A stretch of DNA of 39,191 bases, from positions 1 through 39,191 of IMG/VR virus record IMGVR_UViG_3300047585_000202; one strand, given 5' to 3'. The notes under the pieces were generated by a model. That model saw only the letters and a list, made by a program, of their open reading frames with translations, made no database searches and had not been told where the DNA came from. Position numbers and translations under genes: made by a program. Positions 24,980 to 32,476 of this stretch are shown here, piece after piece. The stretch comes from a virus. How positions within the stretch are numbered: the stretch's first letter is position 1; each line of letters starts with the position of its first letter.

Positions 24980-25603
24980 ATGACTTTCACAGCATTCCAC
25001 GGAAAACAAAGTGTTAAGGATTTTTATATTGCGCAACTTAAAGCTCATCAGGCTGCGGATGAAATAATCCAGGGTAAATATTGGGAAAATGGCAAAGGGT
25101 GTGCGGTCGGTTGCACGATTCACTCCAGTGATCATTTTCAATATCCAGAAAGAATTGGGTTCCCAGTCTCACTTGCAATTATTGAAGATGTTTTTTTTGA
25201 GGGTTTGTCCAATCAGGATGCTAAAAATTTCCCCCTCTTATTAACTCAAGCGGTGCCTGTAGGCTTTACAGAAGAACAATTTAAAAAAGTAAAATCTGAT
25301 TTAATGGATTTTATAGAAAAAGATATTCGGGATGCTCGGACTCTTCTGCTTTTTTGGGATTTTCTGCATGGTCTGGAGGTTCAGGATTTTCATTATACTT
25401 GGGCCCTTCGGACTCTTCGGCATGTTTGCGATACTAGGGCTCTTCTGGATTTTCGGGCTCCTCGGGATGCTTATTATAAGAAATTAAGCGACAAACTCAT
25501 AAGTTTATTTACAGAGGCCCAAAAAGAAATGGACTACCCATGCGTAACTACGGTGATGTTTCTTCCAACCGAAGAAAAACAAAAAGAATTAGTATCCGTT
25601 TAA
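24980..25603 (+). CDS. Rightward-island protein of unknown function with a repetitive insert (207 aa)
   Basis: N-terminal half contains A-F-H-G-K-Q-S-V-K, K-A-H-Q-A-A-D-E-I-I-Q-G-K-Y-W and G-K-G-C-A-V-G-C-T-x-H-S, recalling a widespread small phage/bacterial protein of unknown function (recollection, not searched). Residues about 118-165 are coded by a degenerate repetitive DNA tract (repeats of GGACTCTTC/GGGCTCTTC); after it the protein resumes normal helical sequence. In relatives I recall Ala/Ser repeats at this place, so the tract may be frame-shifted here. It has a good AAAGGTGG site. Only rightward gene in this late region, so probably an accessory insertion. Confidence 0.75.
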   Translation: MTFTAFHGKQSVKDFYIAQLKAHQAADEIIQGKYWENGKGCAVGCTIHSSDHFQYPERIGFPVSLAIIEDVFFEGLSNQDAKNFPLLLTQAVPVGFTEEQFKKVKSDLMDFIEKDIRDARTLLLFWDFLHGLEVQDFHYTWALRTLRHVCDTRALLDFRAPRDAYYKKLSDKLISLFTEAQKEMDYPCVTTVMFLPTEEKQKELVSV

Positions 25604-25719
25604 CCCAAAAAACGCATGACTGGATTAAAAGGCAACCGCGAGGATTTGTCGGTCTTATCTTAGAAACAGTGGCTCAAAAAGAAGGCCTCCTTAAGGAGGC
25701 CAATCACTTGGAGAGCTAA
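25540..25719 (+). CDS. Small Ribbon-Helix-Helix DNA-binding protein (59 aa)
   Basis: Overlaps the end of the preceding gene by 64 bases. Contains a strand with basic residues (R-R-K-T-K-R-I-S-I-R-L-T) followed by two helices (T-H-D-W-I-K and G-L-I-L-E-T-V-A-Q-K-E-G-L), the arrangement of Arc/MetJ/CopG-type repressors. Such proteins bind operators as dimers. It probably regulates its own island or a phage promoter; the 18-base palindrome near its end (25684-25701) or that at 24926-24935 are candidate sites. The ribosome site is weak, so translational coupling is likely. Confidence 0.65.
   Translation: MRNYGDVSSNRRKTKRISIRLTQKTHDWIKRQPRGFVGLILETVAQKEGLLKEANHLES
25674..25701 (-). terminator. 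Terminator for the leftward GNAT gene, inside the RHH gene
   Basis: Perfect palindrome 25684-25701 with 7-base arms around TTAA. Read leftward it is followed by a T-rich run (25675-25683 on the opposite strand), the rho-independent pattern. It ends the leftward transcript that enters from 26268 and lies within the coding sequence of the RHH gene on the other strand. Confidence 0.7.
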
Positions 25720-25731
25720 ATGGTTAGATAT

Positions 25732-26268
25732 TTAAGTCTCGACAGGCGTAGCGGGTTCTTTAAAACCCATCCGTTTTTCGGGGTGGTTTTTAAAGTATCG
25801 CCAGTCATGCCGAGAGAGCTCGTACACCTGCACGTCGACGTACTTGCCATCTACGCGGGTTTCTCGCGGAAAATAGGCACGTCGTTTAAAGCCGTATCGA
25901 AGAAGAAGCTTTTGGGCCATTTTTTGGGGTTTTAAGGTAAAGGCCTTAAGCTTGCCCACCTGGAAGTTTTTAAACCCAAAGTCCAAAACTAGGGTCGCTA
26001 AATCTTCTTTTAGGAATTGACGTAGGAAGGCCGGGCGTATAATGAGGTGCAGCGAGAGGTGAAGGTCATGGAATTGATCGTTATACCACGCGACACCGAC
26101 CGGATAATCGAACGCGTCAATGCAAAAGAGATTACCAGAGTCTATGAGTTTTTTGGCGATGCTTGCATCTATCGCGTTATAATCCGTCAAAAAAGTGGGG
26201 GCGTAATCTTCAATCAAGCCCCACACTGCTGGCCCATCGGCTTGCGTGCTTTGCCGGAAGGTCAGCAT
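25732..26268 (-). CDS. GNAT-like acetyltransferase-fold protein (178 aa)
   Basis: N-terminus M-L-T-F-R-Q-S-T-x-A-D is typical of GNAT proteins. The middle has the beta-strand/helix order with V-G-V-A-W-Y-N and a C-terminal K-A-F-T-L-K-P-x-K-M-A-Q-K-L-L-L-R-Y-G-F-K, which resembles the acetyl-CoA-binding end of the fold; the classic Q/R-x-x-G-x-G/A motif is not obvious. Similar genes occur in the late regions of some podoviruses. Substrate unknown. It starts right after the structural gene upstream. Confidence 0.6.
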   Translation of the reverse strand: MLTFRQSTQADGPAVWGLIEDYAPTFLTDYNAIDASIAKKLIDSGNLFCIDAFDYPVGVAWYNDQFHDLHLSLHLIIRPAFLRQFLKEDLATLVLDFGFKNFQVGKLKAFTLKPQKMAQKLLLRYGFKRRAYFPRETRVDGKYVDVQVYELSRHDWRYFKNHPEKRMGFKEPATPVET

Positions 26269-26790
26269 TTAACTAAGGGTGATGTAATAAACGCGCGGTT
26301 TATACAGGCGTAACACCGTAGACGTGCCGCAGTTGAATTTACAGCTCATCGTATACGCTGGGTCCGTAATCCCGAAATCGGATGCGGGGCTAGTGACGGT
26401 GATGGTAAATAACCGATCCGTCGCCAAGAACGTGCCTGTATCCACGACGGTAATACCAACCGATGACGCGGTAATGTTGGTTCCGCCACCGGTGACGGCG
26501 ACCATCGATTCACGGTACAAACTGAATATAGGCGCCGAATTTAAGTTTTGAGTTGCGATACGGACCGGCACTTCTATTTTTAATAAGTCTACGCCATACT
26601 CGGCTTGCACAATCGGCAATCCAGGGATTTCAAATTCATTGTAAAAGGTTCCGGTAGCAGCGGTCTTGCTGAGATAACTCACGCCGGAATTATTTTGAGC
26701 GGTAATCTTGGTGAACGTCCCGGTGCCGGATTGGTACATATTGGAAATAGGAACCGCAATCCGGAACTCTTTTTGGTCATCAGCTGGCAT
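26269..26790 (-). CDS. Beta-rich structural protein (173 aa)
   Basis: A strong AAAGGAG lies before ATG 26790. The sequence is Thr/Val/Ser/Gly-rich with alternating beta pattern (R-I-A-V-P-I-S-N-M-Y ... T-G-T-F-T-K-I-T-A-Q-N-N-S-G-V) and two Cys near the end. Looks like a decoration or tail protein. Ends next to the GNAT-like gene. Confidence 0.7.
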   Translation of the reverse strand: MPADDQKEFRIAVPISNMYQSGTGTFTKITAQNNSGVSYLSKTAATGTFYNEFEIPGLPIVQAEYGVDLLKIEVPVRIATQNLNSAPIFSLYRESMVAVTGGGTNITASSVGITVVDTGTFLATDRLFTITVTSPASDFGITDPAYTMSCKFNCGTSTVLRLYKPRVYYITLS

Positions 26791-26832
26791 TAGTTTTGTA
26801 CTCCTTTTTTATTTAAACAAACATGTGACGCA

Positions 26833-26855
26833 AGAAAAAACCCCTATTGGGGTTT
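26833..26855 (-). terminator. Rho-independent terminator
   Basis: Arms 26838-26844 and 26849-26855 pair over seven bases with a TATT loop and, read leftward, run into T's (26834-26840). Follows the 26882-27847 gene. Confidence 0.8.
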
Positions 26856-26881
26856 CAATCGAAGGTGGATTGTTGTGGATT

Positions 26882-27847
26882 CTAGTTAATTGATGGGCAA
26901 CTGACGCCCTCGTAGACAATCATGTCCGAGCTGCCAGCGGTGAACTTGATATGGGGATTTCGGGAAACGTGTTCCTCAATACTGCGTTTATAGGTCAACA
27001 TTGAGGGTTCGGTATATACCGTTTCCCCTTTATAATTTAGGGCTTCGACGGGTTTCAGGTAGGGATTTTCCCTGTATTCTCGTAATGCTTCTACCGTTTT
27101 ATAGCTCCCATCCATCCCAATGAGCTCTATTTCAGTATGTCCAGCCATAATGGCCACTTGAATTAGCATATCGCAGACATTGCCGCAAATAACGCCATGG
27201 TCGGGAATTCCTCGCTTTTCTGCGAAGAACCAACAAGCGGCGTGGTCACGGGGAAAATACACACATCGGTACGGATGAATTTCTAAGAATTCGTGATAAG
27301 CCACAGGGGTAAAGATTATTCCGTATTTTGGAATTTGAAGGTCTACTTGTTTTGGCTTTCGTGCATCTATATGTGCCATATAATGCACCACAAAAGGTTT
27401 TTGACCACTCCAAGAGCTATAAACGAGAGCTTTAGGATCAGGTTGATAATTGCGCATCGATGGGCCTGAACCAGAAACCACAGCCTTTAGCCCTATACCA
27501 GCGTTTTTGCGGGTATCAACTGGGGTGGCTTCCATAGATGCCCAATAATTCTTTAGGCTGTTGTAGCACCAAAGCGGCCCGTGTTGGTCGAAAGTGCGGC
27601 GTTCCATTTGGATGGCCTGCATGCCTTCCTCAATCATCACCGCAAAACCGGCTTCGTCATCTTCGTTGTTAAACGCTTCTTTTGGGGCCGCCACAAAATA
27701 ATCGTGGGCATTTGTGACCGATTCTGGGATTGCTCTGAGTTGGGATTGAAGTGGTTTGCCAGGGTTGTATTCCACGATTCCGGTAATGTTTTCACACTGA
27801 TCGATAATCTTTTCTTTATAGCCCGGCAAGGTAATATACCAGGTCAT
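26882..27847 (-). CDS. MptE-like / DUF115 domain protein (321 aa)
   Basis: Residues about 118-270 contain the DUF115 (6-hydroxymethylpterin diphosphokinase MptE-like) pattern: a Rossmann-type V-V-S-G-S-G-P-S-M near residue 126, then alternating strands and helices ending I-C-G-N-V-C-D-M-L-I-Q-V-A-I-M-A-G-H-T-E-I-E-L-I-G-M-D-G-S near residues 225-250. In bacteria this domain is found in sugar-transfer or flagellin-modifying proteins and pterin enzymes. In a phage it may modify surface glycans or virions; this is inference. Confidence 0.65.
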   Translation of the reverse strand: MTWYITLPGYKEKIIDQCENITGIVEYNPGKPLQSQLRAIPESVTNAHDYFVAAPKEAFNNEDDEAGFAVMIEEGMQAIQMERRTFDQHGPLWCYNSLKNYWASMEATPVDTRKNAGIGLKAVVSGSGPSMRNYQPDPKALVYSSWSGQKPFVVHYMAHIDARKPKQVDLQIPKYGIIFTPVAYHEFLEIHPYRCVYFPRDHAACWFFAEKRGIPDHGVICGNVCDMLIQVAIMAGHTEIELIGMDGSYKTVEALREYRENPYLKPVEALNYKGETVYTEPSMLTYKRSIEEHVSRNPHIKFTAGSSDMIVYEGVSCPSIN

Positions 27848-27999
27848 CCGCTCACCGCCTTAATGAGAAACAATCCTAATTCCCGATTGTCTTTATAAGT
27901 CGTGGCATTTAAATCAATGGGGATAGACGTGCCATCTTTCGCATAAAGGTTATTATGCTCGTCAATCAACCAAGGTCGTTTGTATGCTGGTAATTGCAT
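27844..27999 (-). CDS. Small late protein of unknown function (51 aa)
   Basis: Ends ATGA-coupled to the DUF115 gene. Starts at ATG 27999. Basic-aromatic N-terminus (A-Y-K-R-P-W-L-I-D-E-H-N-N-L-Y-A-K-D-G-T), mixed C-terminus. No ribosome site upstream, so translation may depend on coupling. A 22-codon frame lies just before it (27966-28034) and could be a leader. Confidence 0.55.
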   Translation of the reverse strand: MQLPAYKRPWLIDEHNNLYAKDGTSIPIDLNATTYKDNRELGLFLIKAVSG

Positions 28000-28030
28000 A
28001 CCTTCAGGGTATCGCCCAATGGGGTGATGG

Positions 28031-28255
28031 TCATCCGTTGTTCGGTTGAAACGGCCTTAATACCAACCGGCTTCGTCGTCGGGTTTCCCATTTATTGCGT
28101 TCTTTAGGACTCATAAAGTCGTCATATTCGCGATGGGGATGCGGGCGGCTGTTGGCGTGATACTTCTGGGCTTCCTGGGCTTCTTCCAATGTGTCGTAGG
28201 TTCCCAACACAATCGGGCGTTTTTCCCAAGGGGGACAGACGATGAGGTCAATCAC
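28031..28255 (-). CDS. Small late protein (74 aa)
   Basis: Starts on GTG 28255, overlapping the upstream gene end. Features: I-V-L-G-T-Y-D-T-L-E-E-A-Q-E-A-Q-K-Y-H-A followed by a strongly basic R-R-R-S-R-L-V-L-R-P tail, suggesting nucleic-acid contact. Function unknown. Confidence 0.65.
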   Translation of the reverse strand: MIDLIVCPPWEKRPIVLGTYDTLEEAQEAQKYHANSRPHPHREYDDFMSPKERNKWETRRRSRLVLRPFQPNNG

Positions 28256-28361
28256 GTAATAATGATACCCACAGCACTATAAATCCTATCATTAAACAGC
28301 CGCCGACAACAAAAAATGTTAAATGAAGTCCAAAAAACCAAATCAACCAATTTTCAATCAT
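28248..28361 (-). CDS. Very small membrane protein (37 aa)
   Basis: ATG overlaps the upstream stop (TAATG); the end overlaps the next start. One long hydrophobic segment (residues 5-34) with Trp, Phe, Leu and Val, no charged residues inside. Single-pass protein; role unknown. Confidence 0.6.
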   Translation of the reverse strand: MIENWLIWFFGLHLTFFVVGGCLMIGFIVLWVSLLRD

Positions 28362-28693
28362 TACCAGCCATTCGCCTCTATTTCGACTGCTTCTAGGGGT
28401 TTAAATGCTGGGATATCCGGATCATTGGCAGCTAGCCAAATTAAGGCAAACAGGGCAATTCGTGTCATCTGTCTTTCATACTCTTGTGGGGACGGTTCTT
28501 TTATCTGTCCCAACACTTTAATCATCGCTAAAAGCAAATCCCACGATAGATTACGAGCCGCTTCCAACCTTTGAGTTGCTAATTTATAGGCCACCACCGA
28601 ATCGATACAATTACGAGCGCGCGCTTCACCTGGATGACCTTCTTGGTAAAGTGGCAATAAAGTTTGGGCTAGCTCTAACGCCGTTTGATTCAT
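28361..28693 (-). CDS. Small helical late protein (110 aa)
   Basis: Fully helical look with A-L-E-L-A-Q-T-L-L-P-L-Y-Q-E-G and an L-F-A-L-I-W-L-A-A-N-D-P patch. Overlaps its neighbours by one base on both sides. No motif that identifies it. Confidence 0.7.
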   Translation of the reverse strand: MNQTALELAQTLLPLYQEGHPGEARARNCIDSVVAYKLATQRLEAARNLSWDLLLAMIKVLGQIKEPSPQEYERQMTRIALFALIWLAANDPDIPAFKPLEAVEIEANGW

Positions 28694-29037
28694 TAATTCG
28701 GTTCCGGATTATTGGCCGTGTCTTGAACGATTTGTGTCTGCGCTATCAACGCCAGCTTAAGGCCGATGTCCATAAAAATCTTAGAAGGGAAAATGAGGCT
28801 GTAGGCAGGTGGCATCGGGTTGCCTTTGACGTCCACGGGTGGATAGGCTTGCGTCCAGATTTCCATCCCGACGGCTTGGCCATTCTCGCTGAAGTGATCG
28901 ATAATCCCGGAGACGATTTCGCCGCTAAACTTTTCTCGCCGTGCGTCTAAGGTCGCTTCGATATGCTTCTGGGTGTCGGTCCGCTTCCGGCAGTCGTAAC
29001 ACACGCAGTCGTGGGCGTAGGGATGAGGCGCGGTCAT
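28693..29037 (-). CDS. Small late protein with a Cys motif (114 aa)
   Basis: N-terminal H-D-C-V-C-Y-D-C-R-K-R (C-x-C-x-x-C) could bind a metal; the rest is mixed alpha/beta with helices around residues 28-50 and 85-105. One-base overlaps on both sides. Function unknown. Confidence 0.7.
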   Translation of the reverse strand: MTAPHPYAHDCVCYDCRKRTDTQKHIEATLDARREKFSGEIVSGIIDHFSENGQAVGMEIWTQAYPPVDVKGNPMPPAYSLIFPSKIFMDIGLKLALIAQTQIVQDTANNPEPN

Positions 29038-29306
29038 CAGCCGTGTAACCTAAAAACTTCCGGGTCCGTGGGAAAAGAGATATCGAGCTTCATTTGGCTA
29101 TCTAAAGTATTCTCATAAGTTGGGATGCCTTGGTTACAGGCGGGACACAAGGGATCGTGGTGACGAATAATTTCAAACGAATCCGGCACCCAGTCTGGTA
29201 AGTCAAACCAGAAACCGTAGATTTGAGCATGGGGCCTATAACACTCTGGTTTGCTGTCATCTTTGTCGCCATGAATAGCCCATTTAATACCAATTGTTTT
29301 GGCCAT
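29037..29306 (-). CDS. Small late protein upstream of TerL-distal genes (89 aa)
   Basis: Contains C-P-A-C, a likely metal-binding or structural Cys pair, and W-F-D-L-P-D-W-V-P-D. Follows the terminase gene by 12 bases. Unknown function. Confidence 0.65.
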   Translation of the reverse strand: MAKTIGIKWAIHGDKDDSKPECYRPHAQIYGFWFDLPDWVPDSFEIIRHHDPLCPACNQGIPTYENTLDSQMKLDISFPTDPEVFRLHG

Positions 29307-29317
29307 TTGAACCTCGT

Positions 29318-30778
29318 TTACCGTCCGGGTTGAAAGGGAACCTGTACCAATTTTGACTTAGCCCGGCGCTCCGGCACCTCGTCCAACTGGATGGGATCGT
29401 AGCGTTCGACGAGATAGGAGGCAGCAACCCAGGGATCGCGAAGGAACTTCAGTTTGGGATTGGCTTCGATTTGCTTATCCGTTGGAAGCTTAATCATTGT
29501 GCTGCCCGGCTTATACATCAGGTTTTCACAACAGTGAATCAACCATTTGCACTTGGGGTCTACCTTGACGCGACGCACGCCATCAGCGTTGCAAATCATC
29601 GCATTCCATGCGGCTATCCGGCTTTCAACCAGCGGGTTGCAGCTGCGAATATCGCGTTCGAAATTGGTGATGCCATTACGCCTCATCGCATTCTCTAATA
29701 GTTTATAATACGTGGTCTGAGCCACGTTCGAGGCCACATCAATGCGCCTGGCGATTCGGTTGTTTCCTGAGGCATCCCCGGTGATAATGATTCCAGCCTT
29801 GTGGTTTCCGTATCGTTCGGCGAAGATATCGACACAATCATCGATACAGGTATTCTCCACCACGATTTCATCAAAGAAGTGGTATTCACGGACACCATTG
29901 ACCACCAAGACATGGGCAATTTCCCAGGCCATAGGGTCGACGTTGAAATCACAACTGAGATAAATCCGGCGTTCCGGTATATATTGAATGTCTTGAACGT
30001 TGGAGGAACTCCAACCCTTGCACACACGGCCCGAGTTGTAGTCGCCGTCTTCTCCTAGAACATTCATTCGATAATACTCCGGGTCAAACTTGGTGCGCAT
30101 ATTGAGCATGTAGGCCGCGTCCAGGTGGACGTTTTGCGTAGTCGGGGCAATAATCTTGCGGTAGTTAATACGAACCTGCTGGGCATCGACGGTTTCTTCA
30201 AGCAGACCCGCGCCTCGAAGTTTGCCTTCGGACAGATGCGGAGGACCAAAGTATTCGTGCATCCAACCCTTATTGGGGGGCGGGTTGCTCGTGCCAAAGA
30301 GGCGCTTGCGAGGCATTTTCTTATGACGAAGCCGAGACATCAGCATCGTGAATGAGGCCTCATCGCTTTCCGACATCTCTTCAAAATGAACCCAGCCCAG
30401 GTTGAGGGACTTCAGCTTGCCCGGTTTGTCCAGGCCACGAAACAGGATTTCGGAATTGCCCCACTTAGGAAACAGAAGCTTTTTTTTGGACGACTGCCAG
30501 ATGTAGTCTCGGCCTTCGTACCAATCCCGGTCATCGAAGATTTCAAAGTATTCGGCCAAGGTCGCGTCGCGAATCAAGGGCCACGTCATGCCGGCCACGA
30601 GGCCGCGAACGCCTTGGTATTTTTCGGCGAGCATCAACCCGAGTTCGACGCCGCCCTTAGTTTTACCGGAGCCAAAGCCGCCTTGATACAGGCAAATATC
30701 CATATCCACATCGCGCCTTGGCATATCAATCATTTGCCGCTGCCCTGGGAGGAGGGAGACGACGACTTCGTCAATCAT
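29318..30778 (-). CDS. terL: Terminase large subunit (packaging ATPase-nuclease)
   Basis: 486 residues. Walker A G-G-F-G-S-G-K-T at residues 33-40; Walker B around residues 127-134 (L-G-W-V-H-F-E-E); coupling motif T-S-N-P-P at about 163-167. The nuclease half has the acidic S-C-D-F-N-V-D at about 275-281 and G-D-A-S-G at about 334-338. It pumps DNA into the procapsid and cuts it. Starts after a small gene and TerS, all leftward. Confidence 0.95.
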   Translation of the reverse strand: MIDEVVVSLLPGQRQMIDMPRRDVDMDICLYQGGFGSGKTKGGVELGLMLAEKYQGVRGLVAGMTWPLIRDATLAEYFEIFDDRDWYEGRDYIWQSSKKKLLFPKWGNSEILFRGLDKPGKLKSLNLGWVHFEEMSESDEASFTMLMSRLRHKKMPRKRLFGTSNPPPNKGWMHEYFGPPHLSEGKLRGAGLLEETVDAQQVRINYRKIIAPTTQNVHLDAAYMLNMRTKFDPEYYRMNVLGEDGDYNSGRVCKGWSSSNVQDIQYIPERRIYLSCDFNVDPMAWEIAHVLVVNGVREYHFFDEIVVENTCIDDCVDIFAERYGNHKAGIIITGDASGNNRIARRIDVASNVAQTTYYKLLENAMRRNGITNFERDIRSCNPLVESRIAAWNAMICNADGVRRVKVDPKCKWLIHCCENLMYKPGSTMIKLPTDKQIEANPKLKFLRDPWVAASYLVERYDPIQLDEVPERRAKSKLVQVPFQPGR

Positions 30779-30968
30779 GGGTATAATAAAAATCGAATTC
30801 TGGCTTATATTTCTCCATTATTAAATCGTAAGTTTGACAGCGCCATTCTTGTATAAGTACAAGATGGGCTTCTGCCACCTGCTCTGGAGTCGGTTTATCT
30901 TGGTACTCAAAATATTTGCCAAAAAGGTCGCCATCGATATTGGCTTTATAACCAACTTTAAATGCCAT
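30771..30968 (-). CDS. Small protein between terminase subunits (65 aa)
   Basis: ATG 30968 lies inside the end of the small terminase gene, and the end overlaps the TerL start by 8 bases, so it is coupled to both. Charged and aromatic (D-G-D-L-F-G-K-Y-F-E-Y-Q-D-K). No family; perhaps a packaging accessory. Confidence 0.6.
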   Translation of the reverse strand: MAFKVGYKANIDGDLFGKYFEYQDKPTPEQVAEAHLVLIQEWRCQTYDLIMEKYKPEFDFYYTHD

Positions 30969-31398
30969 CGTCCTCTATTCCTAAGTATTTCGTGCTCTTG
31001 GGAGCCGCTACACTGTCATCTACCTTGGTTTGCATCCGTTGAACCAGCAACTTTGTGGCGTTATTCAAGCTCGCAATGCAGGCATTGCCCACTTTCTCAG
31101 TGAGAAACGCCTCAGCCACCAGTGGGTCCTTAAGCTTCTCGGCCATCAGGTCCACCAGAACCAGGTTGACGGCCACCGCCTTATCCACCCACTGCGTGAG
31201 TTGGTCCAGGTGCTCCGTGACTATTTTTTTTTCTAGAATGACTCCGACTGACTCCTTTTTGCTACCCCATTTGTTCTTAAAAGCCTTGTTACTAATGGCT
31301 TTTGGGGTTAAGGAGTCATAATCTTTTGAAATAGAAAAAGGAGTCTCACCGGAAATATACCGGGCTTTTATTTTTGCCCAGTCGGCGGAATTTAGCAT
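30958..31398 (-). CDS. terS: Terminase small subunit (146 aa)
   Basis: N-terminal helix-turn-helix-like segment (W-A-K-I-K-A-R-Y-I-S-G ... I-S-N-K-A-F-K-N-K-W) followed by a long helical region typical of TerS oligomerisation domains. Position directly before TerL supports the call. It recognises the packaging site; the inverted repeats upstream are candidate targets. Confidence 0.8.
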   Translation of the reverse strand: MLNSADWAKIKARYISGETPFSISKDYDSLTPKAISNKAFKNKWGSKKESVGVILEKKIVTEHLDQLTQWVDKAVAVNLVLVDLMAEKLKDPLVAEAFLTEKVGNACIASLNNATKLLVQRMQTKVDDSVAAPKSTKYLGIEDDGI

Positions 31399-31506
31399 AC
31401 ATTTTGCTGAAAGCCTTTGTTAATTCAAACAGAGGGAAAACCAATAAGACTGTGTTTTTGAAAGATGGGCCTGGGCAAACCCAGGGGGATTAATCGCCAA
31501 AAATTT

Positions 31507-31540
31507 AAATTCAAACACTTGAATCCAAGTGTTTGAATTT
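31507..31540. promoter_or_regulatory. Perfect 15-base inverted repeat
   Basis: Arms 31507-31521 and 31526-31540 are exact reverse complements with a 4-base spacer (AATC). It lies in the 242-base gap between TerS and the gene at 31641. Leftward reading is followed by an AT-rich stretch with T's, so it may end the transcript from 32361; it may also be a packaging or operator site. Confidence 0.75.
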
Positions 31541-31583
31541 TGAGGAATTTTATCTAAAAGCCTTTGCCGGTCTGAATAAGACA

Positions 31584-31620
31584 GCATTATCGATAACCCC
31601 TTATAAGGTTAGGATAATGC
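31584..31620. promoter_or_regulatory. Second inverted-repeat element
   Basis: GCATTATC (31584-31591) and GATAATGC (31613-31620) pair, enclosing AACC...GGTT and the palindrome CCTTATAAGG (31599-31608). Not followed by a T run, so it is less terminator-like and more like a protein- or terminase-binding site. Confidence 0.6.
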
Positions 31621-31640
31621 CATGCGAAAGAACCAGCGTC

Positions 31641-31958
31641 CTAAATACGGACGAAGTTTTGCTTCCAGACTTCGGAATCTTCTACGGTATAACCACTCCG
31701 AGGCTGGTAATCGCCAATGACCAAGAAGTTCTTCAGAGTCACTTTGGTATGGCCTTCAAAGAAATTGCGCAGCTCGTCTTTAAGCTTTTTTAGCTCATTG
31801 CGAAGCGCCGCTTGCGTGGCTGTGAATTCTTCAAGGGTGAGCATCCGGGTAATTTTGGATTCCAACGCGGAAATTTGCGTTTCAGTAAGTTCGAGTGGAT
31901 TTTCGTTGGAGAGGGTGGAAAGTTGCGTGGGTTTCTTTTTTGTAGTCGGTTTTGTCAT
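31641..31958 (-). CDS. Coiled-coil small protein (105 aa)
   Basis: Lys/Thr-rich start (K-P-T-T-K-K-K-P), then a long heptad-like helix at about residues 25-66 and a basic aromatic end. First 25 codons overlap the end of the upstream gene by 77 bases in another frame. Leftward, right before the inverted repeats. Function unknown. Confidence 0.6.
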   Translation of the reverse strand: MTKPTTKKKPTQLSTLSNENPLELTETQISALESKITRMLTLEEFTATQAALRNELKKLKDELRNFFEGHTKVTLKNFLVIGDYQPRSGYTVEDSEVWKQNFVRI

Positions 31959-32361
31959 GTGGTTTGATCTCCTCGTCGATAAATAATAGGTGATGTAACG
32001 GTTTGTAAAGGCGAGTTATTCGCAAAAGAATCCGGTCAAAATTCTGAGCGGTATCGCCACAAATTAAATTCGTGTAATCACTCGCCGTAGTGCGCATCGG
32101 AGAAACGCCAGGCTCCGCATTTCTCCATAGGCCTAGGTCATCTGTAAGTTCAATCAAGCGAGGGACTCTATTATCAAGGAAAATAGTTTCCTTCAGTAAG
32201 AAAGATGTTTTGCAGCCTGATTTTCCACCGCATTTAAACTTATAAAGCAGGATACACGCCACAGTTGCCCCTGCAACTCTGCGTTTAGGAGAGGTTTTCA
32301 CAAAGCGTTTTGCTTCCGGCCTCGTAACCACCCTTTGACAGTCAGGACACGAATATTGCAT
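31882..32361 (-). CDS. Zinc-ribbon regulatory-type protein (159 aa)
   Basis: C-P-D-C at residues 5-8 and C-G-G-K-S-G-C at about 44-50 suggest a zinc-binding fold; the region between is basic (R-P-E-A-K-R-F-V-K-T-S-P-K-R-R-V). First gene of the leftward transcript from the promoter at 32477-32505, with a roughly 110-base structured leader. Possible late-gene transcription activator, by position only. Confidence 0.6.
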   Translation of the reverse strand: MQYSCPDCQRVVTRPEAKRFVKTSPKRRVAGATVACILLYKFKCGGKSGCKTSFLLKETIFLDNRVPRLIELTDDLGLWRNAEPGVSPMRTTASDYTNLICGDTAQNFDRILLRITRLYKPLHHLLFIDEEIKPHDKTDYKKETHATFHPLQRKSTRTY

Positions 32362-32472
32362 AGTATCCCCTCAATGCAGCGGCGTCCTTGAATAGATAGA
32401 ACAGGCCAGTTTCCCAGTGGGGGCGGCGTTACCGCCTTACCGCTACAATACTGCGCGGCGAACCTGTTCTAT
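32362..32472 (-). promoter_or_regulatory. Structured 5' leader of the 159-residue gene
   Basis: Arms 32396-32405 and 32463-32472 pair over ten bases; inside are GGCGG/CCGCC (32422-32426 with 32432-32436) and a CCC-AGT-GGG hairpin (32413-32421). The predicted start of the leftward RNA falls at the outer stem. GC-rich pairing within AT-rich DNA suggests a functional RNA element (leader, attenuator or small RNA). No Rfam family is recognised. Confidence 0.5.
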
Positions 32473-32476
32473 TTGC

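Noticed and set aside
27966-28034. 22-codon leftward frame between two small genes
   Set aside because: Too short to support alone; may be a leader peptide or chance.
31533-31793. Rightward 86-residue frame
   Set aside because: Starts on TTG within the inverted repeat, overlaps a better leftward gene and has no ribosome site.
32396-32472. Possible tRNA on the lower strand, because of a D-arm-like AGCGGTAAGGC
   Set aside because: No proper anticodon stem or 7-base acceptor; the outer 10-base stem and inner hairpins do not fit a cloverleaf.
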